Source: Ovis canadensis
Taxonomy: Eukaryota > Chordata > Mammalia > Artiodactyla > Bovidae
Assembly (NCBI RefSeq): GCF_042477335.2
Contig: NC_091255.1
Span: forward strand, 17,400,501-17,464,500
Direction: 5' to 3'
DNA length: 64,000 nt
Positions 22,846-33,829 of the stretch are shown here, piece by piece. Position 1 is the stretch's first letter, and each line of letters begins with the position of its first letter. The notes beneath the pieces are model-generated. The model ran no database searches. It was not told the origin of the DNA and saw nothing but the letters and a program-made list of their open reading frames with translations. Made by a program: the position numbers and the translations under genes.

Positions 22846-23074
22846 TAGAAAGGTAGGTGGCATGTATTTCTGGATGGTTTTAAGATATCTCATGTGTGTG
22901 TACTCAAACACAAACTGGTAAACTTTCAAGAGACAAGTCATTGAATTGGCACTTGATATTGTGATCTGTACATGAGGATGTCCATCACATTTCCTTGGAC
23001 AACTGAATTGAGCCCTTGAGCCCTAAAAGGACAAACAATAATTCATGTGTCTATGTCTCTGCCTTGTTTCCTTT

Positions 23075-23076
23075 AG
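23075..23076 (+). other. Probable 3' splice site of the first OR4D1-type gene
   Basis: The pyrimidine run CTTGTTTCCTTTAG ends 18 bases before the start codon, in the position conserved in D2b and D1b. Inferred to be the acceptor of an intron in the 5' untranslated region, as is usual for OR genes. Confidence 0.6.
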
Positions 23077-23094
23077 GAGTATGGAGAAGACAGC

Positions 23095-24030
23095 ATGGAT
23101 TCAGAGAACCTCACGTGGGTATCAGAATTTGTCTTCCTAGGGTTCTCCCAGAATCAGGAGCTCCAGTTTTTACTGTTTCTGGTGTTCCTGCTTGTTTACA
23201 CAACCACTGTCATAGGAAACCTCCTCATCATGGTCACAGTGAGCTCTGATTCCAGGCTCCACACACCCATGTATTTCCTGCTGAGAAATCTGGCCGTCAT
23301 AGACCTCTGCTTCTCCTCAGTCACTGCCCCAAAGATGCTGGTGGACTTCCTTGCTGAGAAGAAGACCATCTCCTACCAGGGCTGCATGGCCCAGATCTTC
23401 TTTTTCCACCTCTTGGGAGGTGGGACTGTCTTCTTCCTCTCAGTGATGGCCTATGACCGCTACATAGCCATCTCCCGGCCTCTCCACTACATTACCATCA
23501 TGAACACTCGAGTGTGTGTGGGGCTGGTGGTTGCTGCCTGGGTAGGGGGCTTTGTCCACTCCATTGTCCAGCTGGTTCTGATACTCCCATTGCCCTTTTG
23601 TGGACCCAACATCCTAGATAACTTCTACTGTGATGTTCCACAAATGCTGAGGCTTGCCTGCATGGACACCTCCCTCCTGGAGTTCCTTATGATCTCCAAC
23701 AGTGGGATGCTGGTCCTCATCTGGTTCCTCCTTCTTCTGATCTCTTATACTGTCATCCTGGTGATGCTGAGGTCCCAGTCTGGGCAGGCGAGGAGGAAGG
23801 CAGCTTCCACCTGCACCACCCACATCATTGTCGTGTCTATGATCTTCATTCCCTGTATCTATATCTATGCCCGGCCCTTCACCTCTTTCCCCATGGACAA
23901 GGCTGTGTCCATCAGCTACACTATCTTGACCCCCATGCTCAATCCCATCATCTACACCCTGAGGAACCAAGAGATGCAGGCAGCCATGAAGAGATTAGGC
24001 AAGCACCTAGTGATTTCCAGCAGGGAGTGA
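23095..24030 (+). CDS. OR4D1: Olfactory receptor family 4 subfamily D, OR4D1-type, copy 1 (D1a)
   Basis: Intact 311-residue seven-transmembrane odorant receptor; plasma membrane and cilia of olfactory neurons, G-olf coupling expected from the family, ligand unknown. Seen: NLT glycosylation site at 5-7, [13 protein letters not shown] at 55-67, Cys97, [10 protein letters not shown] at 118-127 with a complete DRY motif, ECL2 cysteines 169/179/189, SY at 217-218 in TM5, KAASTCTTH at 235-243 and [12 protein letters not shown] at 280-291. D1-type marks are GGGTVFF in TM3, HSIVQLVL in TM4 and [10 protein letters not shown] in TM6. The start is the first ATG giving the usual short extracellular N-terminus. 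A 20-codon upstream frame (23,081-23,140) overlaps the start. About 92% identical to D1b. Residues 41-100 are nearly identical to the D2-type genes, suggesting past conversion. Confidence 0.97.
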   Translation: MDSENLTWVSEFVFLGFSQNQELQFLLFLVFLLVYTTTVIGNLLIMVTVSSDSRLHTPMYFLLRNLAVIDLCFSSVTAPKMLVDFLAEKKTISYQGCMAQIFFFHLLGGGTVFFLSVMAYDRYIAISRPLHYITIMNTRVCVGLVVAAWVGGFVHSIVQLVLILPLPFCGPNILDNFYCDVPQMLRLACMDTSLLEFLMISNSGMLVLIWFLLLLISYTVILVMLRSQSGQARRKAASTCTTHIIVVSMIFIPCIYIYARPFTSFPMDKAVSISYTILTPMLNPIIYTLRNQEMQAAMKRLGKHLVISSRE

Positions 24031-24169
24031 ACTTAACATAAGTTGACTTTGAATGACAAATCTTCTCTCTGAACTTTGTTTTTCCATATGAGAAGTGAAG
24101 GTAAGTCTTCTGGAATGCAACAGTTGAAATTAATATATCTATGGAGATTAATATTTCTATGGAGCTGTT

Positions 24170-24400
24170 GTTCTGTCAGGTATTATGTTAGGCACTTTCA
24201 CACTTTTGTCTCATTCTCAGAAAATTGACAGTGGATATGTTATTCTTGTATTAAACAGTTTAGAAATAAGAAAACTCAGAAGTGACTTGCTCATTGATGA
24301 ACAGAAAGAGAGAAGAAGGCCAGGAGATGGTTCCTCTGATCCCCCAGTTTCAAGACAGGAGATATGGGTGGGATTTGAAACCCAGGGCTTCTTCCAATCA
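24170..24400 (+). mobile_element. MIR SINE downstream of the first OR4D1-type gene
   Basis: Decayed MIR: GTCAGGTATTATGTTAGGCACTTTC, then GGGATTTGAAACCCAGGGC. The counterpart in unit B is 61,520-61,760. Confidence 0.75.
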
Positions 24401-24434
24401 CAAGGGAGAGCTTAGAGTTTCTCATCTATGGATG

Positions 24435-24654
24435 GGGGCTTCCCTGGTGGTTCAGTGGTGAAGAATCCACCTGCCAAACAGGAGACACAGGTTCGATCCC
24501 TGGATGGAAGATTCCCTAGAGAAGGAAATGGCAACCCACTTAAGTATTCTTGCCTGGGAAATCCAATGGACAGAGGCACCTGGTAGATTGCAGTCCATGG
24601 GGTCACCGTAAAGAGTTAGACACAAATTAGCGACTAAAGAACACCAACAACAAT
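24435..24654 (+). mobile_element. Bov-tA SINE with target duplication
   Basis: Sense Bov-tA starting GGGGCTTCCCTGGTGGTTCAG, flanked by ATCTATGGATG at 24,424-24,434 and 24,655-24,665. Absent downstream of the second OR4D1-type gene near 61,795. Confidence 0.92.
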
Positions 24655-24960
24655 ATCTATGGATGAATATCTGTGATGAATCTTCAACTCTTTCATCCTA
24701 AATCTGGAACACTCACCTTTGTTCTGCTCCCTCATCCCCTCTGTGGTTTTTGGAAGTGGTATCACTTGTAATATCATCTAAATATTTCCCATAAGGGTAT
24801 ATTCCCTTTGGGTTTGTTTCTTTTCTGTGAAATACACCTTGGGTAATCTGAAAAACTACTCTGCCTTCCCAACCTGTTCTTTGCATTATATAGATGATAT
24901 GGCTGAGAAGAGGATGCTGTAGTGTAGTTGGGGATCCAAGGCCGGAGAGGGCAAAGCCAT

Positions 24961-25867
24961 GTTTATCAGTGGTCCAGATATAAGGTATGGGTTCAATCCA
25001 AGGTTGCCACCTCATGGGTTTTTGCCTTTCTCTTTGACTTCCTGCCCCAGATTAAGGGCTCCTTGAATGTGGGCCATGCCTTATTCACCTTGAAATTTGC
25101 TCAACACCTTGAACAGTAGCTCATCCAGAGAGGTATTTCTACTTTTTCTTGTACCCCATTCCTTCCTTGTATAGTTCAGATCTATATTTGATTTCTCTCT
25201 GTATAACATTTCTTTGCTCCATCTTCTTATTTCCTTTTTAAAACTTTTGGGCAATGTAGAATCTTGACCCAAAGTTAGGAAGATAATATGAAGACTTTTT
25301 TCCCCTATTCCCTCCCAATAACCACCTCATCTGGGAAATATTTAATAAAACTTGCAGGCTCTTCAAGCCATCGCTGCAGCTCTGAGTTGATGCTTTCTTC
25401 ACTTTTACGTCCCTGCGCCTTTTCATGCATTTCTCCCCATTCTTAGTGGGTGTTTGGAGATGAGGGCAGAGAAAATGGACTGTATCATATTTGATTGGAG
25501 TGTCCCTCAAAACAGTGTTTTCCCCTTTCGCACAAAAGTCCTTTAAATATCTGGGGATACTTTTCTCACCCTCTAACTTGTCTCTTCTCTAGATGAAGCA
25601 TCTGCTTTCCTTCAATTGTTCCCATTGTGACAAGTTTCCTAATTCCACCATCTTGGCCATCTCCTCTGTATTTACTCTCCTATGACAACATCCCTCTTAA
25701 AATGTGATGCTCAGCCTATGACATATAGCTAATTGGAGAGTGTGATCTCTTTGGAAAACTATGATAGTCCTACTTGAGATATATAGCCCCAAAGATGTTT
25801 TTGGTGGCAAACAGCAGCATAACCAAATCAGTGCTTAAAGAATGAGGAGATTATCTCATTTAAAAAG
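24961..25867. other. Spacer between units A and B, nothing identified
   Basis: Non-coding. Begins where the D1 downstream homology of unit B stops (its counterpart jumps into unit C at 62,109). No gene or nameable repeat; short open frames only. Confidence 0.5.
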
Positions 25868-26205
25868 ATTAGAGGGCTTCCCTGGTGATTCAGTAGTAAA
25901 GAATCCACTTGCCAATGCAAGAGACATGGGTTCAATCCCTGGTTCAGGAAGATCCTACATGCCTTGGAGCAACAAAGCCCATTCACCTCAACTATTAAAC
26001 CTGTGCACTAGAGCCCTGGAACCACAACTACTGAGCCCATGTGCCTCAAGTACTAAAGTCAGAGCACCCTAGAGCCCCTGCTCTGCAATGAGTGAAGCTA
26101 CTGCAATGAGAAGCCAGGACACCACAACTAGAGAGAAGCCCCTGCAAAGAGAAAAGCCCATGTAGCAGCAAAGACCCAGCACAACCAAAAATAAATGAAT
26201 AAATA
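25868..26205 (+). mobile_element. CHR-2/CHRL-type artiodactyl SINE, long form
   Basis: Begins GGGCTTCCCTGGTGATTCAG, continues with GAACCACAACTACTGAGCCC and ends with an A-rich tail of AAATAAATG repeats. This is the longer tRNA-Glu-derived SINE of artiodactyls. Confidence 0.8.
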
Positions 26206-26209
26206 AAAT

Positions 26210-26776
26210 TCAGTTCAGTTCAGTCACTTAGTCATGTCCGACTCTTTGCGACCCCATGAATCACAGCATGCCAGGCCTCCCTGTCCATCACCAACTCCCA
26301 GAGTTCACTCAGACTCGTGTCCATCGAGTTGGTGTTGCCATCCAGCCGTCTCATCCTCTGTCGTCCCCTTCTCCTCCTGGCCCCAATCCCTCCCAGCATC
26401 AGAGTCTTTTCCAATGAGTCAACTCTTCTCATGAGGTGGCCAAAGTACTGGAGTTTCAGCTTCAGCATCATTTCCTCCAAGGAAATCCCAGGGCTGATCT
26501 CCTTCAGAATGGACTGGTTGGATCTCCTTGCAGTCCAAGGGACGCTCAAGAGTCTTCTCCAACACCACAGTTCAAAAGCATCAATTCTTCGGTGCCCAGC
26601 TTTCTTCACCGTCCAATTCTCACATCCATACATGACTACTGGAAAAACCATAGCCTTGACTAAACGGACCTTTGTTGGCAAAGTAATGTCTCTGCTTTTG
26701 AATATGCTATCTAGGTTGGTCATAACTTTTCTTCCAAGGAGTAAGCATCTTTTAATTTCATGGCTGCAATCACCAT
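26210..26776 (-). mobile_element. BovB 3' fragment (Bov-A/ART2A type), young
   Basis: Antisense BovB 3' end starting with CAGTTCAGTTCAGTCAC and still showing a 163-codon open frame of the BovB C-terminal tail ([17 protein letters not shown]). Little decayed, so relatively recent. Confidence 0.92.
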
Positions 26777-26924
26777 TATATATATATAAATTAGAGGATT
26801 GACAATTCCAGAGGTGGTTAATTCAGCAGTTCCAACATTTTAGGGCCCTGAGTTGGCTATTCTATAATTTGCTGTCTTTTCCCTCACGATGGCAATATGA
26901 CTGGTAAAGCTTCAGTAATCATAT

Positions 26925-27065
26925 TTGTGTGTGTGTGTGTGTGTGTGCGTGCATGCTTAGTTGTGCCCAGATCTTTGCAACCCTATGGACTGTAGCCCAC
27001 TAGGCTCCTCTGTCCATGGGATTCCCCAGGCAAGAATACTGGAGTGGGTTGCCCTTTCCTCCTTT
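26925..27065 (-). mobile_element. Bov-tA fragment next to a TG microsatellite
   Basis: A TG run (26,925-26,948) followed by the 3' two-thirds of an antisense Bov-tA (GACTGTAGCCCACTAGGCTC to GGTTGCCCTTTCCTCC). The SINE start is missing. Confidence 0.8.
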
Positions 27066-28055
27066 AGGAGTCATACATTTATATCCAAACAATTCAGCAA
27101 GAAGGAAGAGGAGGGGCATTCATGTGCTTTCCTTTTTTATTTTTTTAGACCTAGGGGAAATTTTTTTTCCAGAACCATGCCAACAGAATTTGCTTATGAC
27201 TTGTTGGGCAGAAACTGGGTCATATGGTCACCCTACTCTACAAAGGAAATGGAAAGTGCATGGCTGGCTGTTTCAGCCAGAAAATGGCAATCGACAATGT
27301 CTGCCACATAGATGGAAGCCCCTGGTAGCAGGATGGCAGAGAGGTGATTGGCCTGAGTCAGAAATCTTGACAATGAGCAAAGTTTCTCGTGGACAGGGTC
27401 ATAAAAGTAAATGGCTAGAGGAGCTGACAAATAACAGATATGTTAAGTGGGCCCAGGTAAAGACTAAGGGAACTAGAGAGTGCATGCTCAGGTCAGAGGG
27501 AAAACAGCACTCCTACTGCTCTTGCCCACCCTTTGCAGAGATCCAATACCTAAATCCTTACAGAACAATCAGAAGAATTTTATTTAAAGATACTAAACGC
27601 CCCAGATGAGTAGTCCAGGCCATCTTCCCAAACTGACATTCAGGGATCTTCTGACAAAACAACTGACCTGATCATCCTAAACAGAAGCCTCAATGAATAC
27701 AGCTCTATCCATGAGAATTTACACCTTTAAGACATCTCCCATGGAAGTTATGTTGTGTTTATGATATGAAATTGGCTCAACTCCACATTTATTTATTACC
27801 TAAACTCACAATGGACCTTCAATGTTCTTTAGTTATTTTGTTTAGTGATTAGTGAAAGCACCTCTCTTAAAAGTTGTTGAGGGAAGGCTGTAAGTCATTC
27901 CAGTGGTAGTACATTAATTTTGGTCCAGAGAATAAATCACTGCTTCTCAGCCTCATTGTCCCTTGATCTTGCCATTCCACTTGTATTTATATCAAGCATG
28001 GGGATGATTTAAGTGTAAGGAGAGAAAAACCTCAATTAACTTTACCTATGAAATT
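27066..28055. other. Spacer, nothing identified
   Basis: About 1 kb without a recognisable gene. A long open frame crosses 27,066-27,609, but its protein has no family look, starts within a SINE and shows no conserved motif. The phrase GGGTCATATGGTCACCC hints at an old unnamed repeat. Confidence 0.45.
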
Positions 28056-28065
28056 TACTTCATAT

Positions 28066-28557
28066 CAGTGAATTCAGTCATGTCTGACTCTTTGAGATCC
28101 CATGGACTGTGGCACATCAGGCTTCCCTGTCCATAACCAGCTCCCAGAACTTGCTCAAATTGATGTCCATCAAGTCAGTGATGCCATCTAACATCTCATT
28201 CTCTGTCATCTCCATCTCTTCCTGTCCTCAATCTTTCCCAACATCAGGGTCTTTCCTAATAAGTCAGCTCTTCACATGAGGTAGCCAAAGTATTGGAACT
28301 TCAGGTTCAGCATCAGTCCTTCCAATCATTATTCAGGACTGATTTCCTCTAGGATTGACTGGTTTGATCTTGTTGCAGTCCAAGGGACTCTCTAGAGTCT
28401 TCTCTAGCACCACAGTTCAAAAGCATCAATTCTTTGACACTCTGCTTTCTTTATGGTCCAACTCTCACATCCATTCATGACTACTGGAAAAACCATAGCT
28501 TTTGATTATACAGGCCTTTGTTGGCAAAGTAATGTCTCTGCTTTTTAATATGCTGTC
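28066..28557 (-). mobile_element. BovB 3' fragment with target duplication
   Basis: Antisense BovB 3' end flanked by TACTTCATAT at 28,056-28,065 and 28,558-28,567. More diverged than the copy at 26,210, so older. Confidence 0.9.
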
Positions 28558-28574
28558 TACTTCATATATGATCC

Positions 28575-29390
28575 ATTAAAAGTGGTGTATCAGTCAAGGT
28601 TCTGCCAGAGAAACAGGACCAGTATGATATGGAAGTGTTGTGAAGGGAGAAATTTTCCTCCACCGTTCTAGGTTCTCATGGCTGGTCTATGAAATTGACA
28701 TAAGACAAATTAAGAGAAAAAATAAAGCACAGTTTGAGAACATGTATACATGGTAGAGAACCAGGCACACTGAGTAACCCACCAAAATGGCTGAAACTTT
28801 CACCTTGAATATGACCTTCTGCTAAAGACCAAAGAAGGTGTTGGAGGAAGTTGTGTGGGACTCCAAAAGGGAGGAAGACAATTCACATGGAAGTGGAAAA
28901 GAAAATGTTTGGTAAGTAAATACTTGCTGGGCCATGTAGAGACAATGGAACACAGAGTGGACCCTGATCTCTAGGCCCGGTCCCCTCTCACTATACACAC
29001 ACACACACACACAAACATACCTAGTCCATATTCTTTGTAGGCGAATCTGGTGAAAACCCATTCTGGGAACAGGTTCTCTATTTAAATACTTTAGACAGCT
29101 AAAGGGAAAAGTCAAGATTTCTTCCTGAGTCTTTTGGGCCTTGACAATTTTCAGCTCAAAATAATCCAAAGACATTTTGGGGTGGCAAACTTTATATGTG
29201 TTATATATGAAGAGGGAGAGAGAGAGATTTATTTCAAGGAATTCCTTACCTGATTGTGAGACTTGCTTGGCAAGTATGAAATCTGTAGGGCAGGCCAACA
29301 AGAAAGGCAGGCTGGAATTCTTGGGCATGAAGCTGCAGTCCAGATTGCACCCTCTTCAAGGAAACCTCAGTTCTGCTGTTCAAACCTTTT
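28575..29390. repeat. Unidentified dispersed repeat with an insertion
   Basis: The outer parts (28,575-28,630 with CAGTCAAGGTTCTGCCAGAG, and 29,190-29,390 with TTTATTTCAAGGAATTCC and TGTAGGGCAGGCC) resemble a common mammalian repeat. A separate repetitive-looking block of about 550 bases lies between them. I cannot name either family; the inner block could be an LTR-type relic. It includes an AC run at 28,996-29,015. Confidence 0.45.
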
Positions 29391-29391
29391 T

Positions 29392-29608
29392 AAAAAAGTA
29401 ATTAGTTTATTTTAATTGGAGGATAATTACAGAATTGTTACGGTTTTTGCCATGCATCAACATGAATTGGCCACAGGTATACATGTGTACCCCTCACCCT
29501 GAACTCTCTCCCACCTCCCTCCCCACCCTCCCCCTCTGGGTTGTCCCAGAGCGCTGGCTTTGGGTGCCTTGCTTCATGCATCGATCTTGCTCTGGTCATA
29601 ATTTATTG
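29392..29608 (-). mobile_element. L1 3' end fragment (ruminant L1)
   Basis: Antisense L1 3' end: TTTTAATTGGAGGATAATTAC, then CCCTCCCCCTCTGGGTTGTC, truncated after CATGCATCGATC. Confidence 0.87.
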
Positions 29609-29660
29609 AATCTGGTACATCCACATTGGCTAGGATAATCTCCTTTACTTAAAATGAATG

Positions 29661-29800
29661 GATGGGATTTCCCTGGCAGTTCAGTGGTTAACACTCCACC
29701 ATTCAAATGTAGGCAGCAGGGTTCAATTGCTGGTCTGGGAACTAAGATCTCACAGGCCATTTTGTATGGCCAAAAGAAAAAAATATTTTAATGAATTGAT
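29661..29800 (+). mobile_element. CHR-2-type artiodactyl SINE
   Basis: Sense copy: GGGATTTCCCTGGCAGTTCAG, then AACTAAGATCTCACAGGCC and an A-rich tail. Confidence 0.8.
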
Positions 29801-30067
29801 TGTAAAAAAATAAAATTAGCTGATTAGAGAATCAATCACATCTATAAAATACCTTCACAGCAACACCTAGATTCAAGTTTGAATAACTGAGAACTACAGA
29901 CTAGTCGTTTGACGCATAAAACCAACCATCAAGAGGGGAATGATTAATCATCAATGACTCGGGCCTCTTTCAATGAGGATGTAAATGAAGTTCCTTCTAA
30001 AATGAAGTTCCTTCTAAATGGATGTATCCTGCATCCATTTAGCAGTTTGAAGTTAAGTCAGGTAAAT

Positions 30068-30113
<46 letters not shown>

Positions 30114-30539
30114 GCATATTTAGATATGTGATACATATGATAATCATTTTCTGATCTCAGTGTACATGACTGGGTGTTTACTCCATTCTGGCCATTCTTG
30201 GCTTTGGAACTCATGTTGGTGAGAGGATGCAGTGAACAGATGACTTTTGGTGAACATTTCACACAATCACATGTGACCCGACAAGAGAATATATAAAGTG
30301 GGACATGTTAGGTTTCTCTTATTGAAAACTAAATCAGAATATGTATCAAAATCATCTACATGATACTCAGCGAGATGGACAAGTCCTGTCACTTCCTCAG
30401 AATCAATCAAGGCTACTTTTGTGTGACTTAATTTTATTTTCTTATTTTACTGTTTTTTCATTGTGAATCAATGTTAAAATGGACTAGAGCTCTAAATAAG
30501 AACTTTTTTTGAAAAGATTATTTATGTTTGTGACTGTGC
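29801..30539. other. Spacer before unit B; CA/TA microsatellite
   Basis: Non-coding. Contains a compound microsatellite at 30,067-30,112, (CA)n followed by (TA)n. Nothing else recognised. Confidence 0.6.
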
Positions 30540-30845
30540 TGGGTCTGTTTCTGGAAGAGCTTCACATCTTACTCTTACCTGCCATTGTACTCTATTTTGC
30601 CAAGAATGAGCATTTGCAGTAAAACATTCAGACCAACCTGAAAAGTTATATGCAGTTCAGAAAGCTCTGTCTAAAAAATTAGACTATTTTTTTAGCACAT
30701 CAAGTTTAAAATGCCAATTAATTCTAGTTTTGATCAATCCCCCATAATGAGCACTGCATAAATTTCCTGTACCAGTCCTTGCATTAGAGGTAGTAAGAGT
30801 TCACAGGTAAAGAATACTGGCATTTAAATAGATGATGTACTGGAC

Positions 30846-31075
30846 TGGGGCTTCCCTGACGGCTCAGTGGGTAAAGAACCCATCCGCAATGCAGAAGACA
30901 CAGGAGATGAGGGTTTGATTCTTGGGTCAGGAAGATTCCCTAGAGGAAGGCAAGACAACCCACTCCAGTATTCTTGCCTGGATAATCTCATGGACAGAGG
31001 AGCCTGGTGGGCTACAGTCCAAAGGGTCACAAAGAGTCATACATGACTGAGTGACTAAGCACGCATGCACATAGT
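30846..31075 (+). mobile_element. Bov-tA SINE
   Basis: Sense Bov-tA from GGGGCTTCCCTGACGGCTCA to GCACGCATGCACAT. It is private to unit B: the unit A counterpart near 5180 runs through. Confidence 0.9.
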
Positions 31076-31349
31076 GGACTTGGGTACAGATGGTAAATCA
31101 ATAATTGGGCTTCAGTTGCCAAAATAAAGGACAAGTTTTACAGGACAGTAAGGTTCTGTTGAACTGATGCCATATATCTGCCCATGTATGACTTGCTCTA
31201 AGTAAAGATCAGTTAGGCACAAAAGTAGAAGAAAAAGAAAAAGGGAAGAAGCAGGAGAAGAAAGAGAAGAAGAAGGAAAGACATCAGACCAGTTGTCTCA
31301 GATTGCACAAGAGAGAGAACAGTCCTTTATACTGACGAGCAAGTCCATG

Positions 31350-31520
31350 GTTCTCAAAGTGTGGTCCCTGGAACAGAGAAATCTGCATCATCTGAGAATT
31401 TGTTACAGATGCAAATTCTTGGCCTTATCATTGGTCAACAGAATGAGGAAGTCTGGAGCTTGGGCACTGTAATTTGTCTTTTAACCAGCTCTCCAGGTGA
31501 TGGTCTCAAGGGAAAGAATT
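31350..31520 (+). mobile_element. MER5A-type hAT-Charlie DNA transposon
   Basis: TGGTTCTCAAAGTGTGGTCCC, then TGAGAATTTGTTACAGATGCAAATTC. Counterpart of the copy at 8385. Confidence 0.85.
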
Positions 31521-32449
31521 GAAGAAATGGGTTCTTCTAAAACTCCCAGAGAAACTGTTTCTTTTGAAGAGACTCTTATAGTTTTAGATCTTGGCCTGAG
31601 ATCCTACATGCTACAAATCTATAAAATTGTATTGTTCTTAGTCCTTTTGACCCCGAGGAATAATTTTTAATGAATGTGTGTTTTTGAGAGATTGAAAAAC
31701 TTTTTAACAAGTCCCATTGCTCCCTTGCCCCCAGTGGTAATTAACCCAACCCTGCCTCCTGAATCGAGTCCAGTAGTTTCTCCATACACCCATTGTTGTA
31801 TACGTGATGTTTGGGCAGTGGCTAGGAAACTAAGTTTCCAGAAAAGGGATCTTCAAGAAGATGCAAGACATGAGGGCTCTTTCCCATTCTGGGCTGAAGG
31901 AAGCTGAGAGACCAGGGTTTTCTCACCTGTAAATAGAGCAGCTGTTAAGAAGAATCCAGACACACTTGCTGGAGAGTGTGGAGAAAAAGCAAGAGATTTA
32001 GACTTGATGATGGTAAGGCTAAAGTGTGAGGAAAGCTTCAGAAAATGATGCAGGGGAAATGGGGTGTTGAAAACAGATTTTCCAACGAGCATGTGCAAAA
32101 CCAGGCTTTTAATGACAAAGTGGAAACTATGTCCTGTGATTTAGAGGGACGATATTGAGAGCAAAGGATAGGAAAATACACCACAGAATTATCCACATGG
32201 TCACACTGAACAGGAAAGATTGCATAATTACCTACTTATTCATTATGATAGCAACTTTTTTTGAGCAACTGGTGAATCAGAGCTGCTGTTACAGGTGCTG
32301 GGGCTGCTAAGTTACTGAACTTGCAATCTAGTCAACAGGGACAACGGAAAAAAATATGATGAGACTAAAATGACCTCTGATGAACAATACACTGCAGGAA
32401 GCAGGTGAGGGGTGGGGAGTGAGACAAGGCAGGGGAGTGAGAAGGCCAC
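31521..32449. other. Shared upstream flank of the second OR4D2-type gene
   Basis: Aligns with 8570-10,020 in unit A, with gaps (no counterpart of about 9,400-9,930). No conserved open frame. Confidence 0.65.
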
Positions 32450-32580
32450 TTAACTCTCACCTGTCACCCTTATCTCTCACCTTCTGTGTCCTTCTTCGCC
32501 TTTGTCTCCAGCCTCTTCCCTCCCCCTCCACTTTTCCCTTCCTCTTCCTTCCTTTTAATATCCCCTCTTCGTTCTTTTGA
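32450..32580 (+). other. Pyrimidine-rich tract upstream of the second OR4D2-type gene
   Basis: C/T-rich tract equivalent to 10,023-10,210, cut at its right end by a Bov-tA fragment. Confidence 0.7.
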
Positions 32581-32584
32581 CAAT

Positions 32585-32682
32585 ACCCTGGTGGCTCAGA
32601 TGGTAAAGAATCTGCCTGCAATGCAGGAGACCTGGGTTCAAAAGATCCCCTGGAGAAGGGAATGGCAACTCGCTCTAGTATT
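32585..32682 (+). mobile_element. Bov-tA fragment
   Basis: The first 100 bases of a sense Bov-tA (CCCTGGTGGCTCAGATGGTAAAG to GGCAACTCGCTCTAGTATTC), 3'-truncated, within the pyrimidine-rich tract. Absent from unit A near 10,145. Like the one at 22,607, it lacks the SINE 3' end. Confidence 0.85.
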
Positions 32683-33195
32683 CTTTATTCCTTTGTCTAT
32701 ACTGTTTCTCTTATTTCGACATCGTCCTTCCTCACCTATCTTTGTATTCAGTAACAGAAATTCTTGTAGCTTTTAAAAGAGCCCTTCCATTCCCCTTCAT
32801 ACAAAATCTATCACCTATTTCTTAATCCAGAAAATCTCTCTCCACCTTCTCATGTCTCAGCACACAAACTATGCATATCCTGTTAACTCACCCAGTAAGG
32901 GACCACCTACACCAGTGATGAGGGGACGTGCCCTATAATTGTTTACCCACCCAGCAATCAATGCCACATGCTTTTTGAGTATTGACTGTGAGCAAGCATG
33001 AGCACTGCAGTGCACAGGTTAATTGTGAATCAAGGCACATGTCTGTAGTGGCACATTATGGTTGAGTCCAGAGGAAAAACCTAGAAATACAAGAAGTTTA
33101 TTAATTTTTAGATGTGATAACCTTTGCATGAGAAATGACTGGTACAAAAATGTATTAGAGACTGTAAGAAGGCAGGAGGTTTTTAGTGGGAGACT

Positions 33196-33823
33196 ACACA
33201 TAGATGGGAAAACAGTGGAAACAGTGTCAGACTTTATTTTGGGGGGCTCCAAAATCACTGCAGATGGTGACTGCAGACATGAAATTGAAAGATGCTTACT
33301 CCTTGGGAGGACAGTTATGACCAACCTAGATAGCATATTCCAAAGAAGAGACGTTACTTTGCCAACAAAGGTCTGTCTAGTCGAGGCTATGGCTTTTCCA
33401 GTAGTCATGTATGGATGTGAGAGTTGGACTGTGAAGAAAGCTGAGCGCTGAAGAATAGATGCTTTTGAACTGTGGTGTTGGAGAAGACTCTTGAGAGTCC
33501 CTTGGACTGCAAGGAGATCCAACCAGTCCATTCTAAAGGAGATCAGCCCTGGGTGTTCATTGGAAAGAATGGTGCTAAAGCTGAAACTCCAGTACTTTGG
33601 CCACCTGATGCAAACAGTTGACTCATTGGAAAAGACTCTGATGCTGGGAGGGATTGGCGGCAGGAGGAGAAAGGGAAAACAGAGGATGAGATGGCTGGAT
33701 GGCATCACCAACTCAATAGACGTGAGTTTGAGTGAGTTGGTGATGGATAGGGAGGCTTGGCGTGCTGCAATTCATGGGGGTCGCAAAGAGTCAGACACAA
33801 CTGAGCAACTGAACTGAACTGAC
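33196..33823 (+). mobile_element. BovB 3' part, 5'-truncated
   Basis: Sense BovB from just after the reverse transcriptase core (DGKTVETVSDFI) to the 3' terminal GAACTGAACTG repeats. Comparison with the three other receptor upstream regions places the uninterrupted target at ACTACACAGAGGAG; only a short ACACA duplication is visible. It lies about 470 bases before the second OR4D2-type gene. Confidence 0.92.
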
Positions 33824-33829
33824 ACAGAG

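Larger units (their letters stand above)
4874..24960 (+). repeat. Segmental duplication unit A (OR4D2-type + OR4D1-type pair)
   Basis: Unit A aligns with unit B (30,540-62,108). Anchors in order: 4890-5160 with 30,548-30,830; 8350-11,127 with 31,345-34,290; the D2 genes; 12,700-14,270 with 35,680-37,560; 14,930-16,770 with 39,765-41,470; 18,195-23,094 with 56,955-60,473; the D1 genes; 24,050-24,960 with 61,420-62,100. Differences between anchors are mostly mobile-element insertions present in one copy only. The left limit is masked by an L1. The boundaries are read by eye and may be off by tens to hundreds of bases. Confidence 0.85.

Noticed and set aside
12064-23000. A homeobox pseudogene between the OR4D2 and OR4D1 genes, as I recall for human MSX2P1
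   Set aside because: I looked for homeobox-like coding between the receptors in both units and saw none; the gene order here is also different.
23614-23970. Antisense frames of about 100 codons opposite both OR4D1-type genes (also 60,993-61,298)
   Set aside because: Shadows of a conserved coding sequence: they match each other only because the sense genes match, and no start context or separate conservation is seen.
27016-27609. 197-codon frame in the spacer
   Set aside because: Starts within a Bov-tA fragment, has no domain, no paralogue in the other unit and an unremarkable composition.
28640-29180. Inner repeat block as a solo LTR
   Set aside because: The sequence has a repetitive look, but I see no convincing terminal dinucleotides or target duplication and cannot name a family, so it is left unidentified.
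30067-30112. CA/TA run as a regulatory or Z-DNA element
   Set aside because: An ordinary compound microsatellite with no conserved context in the other unit.
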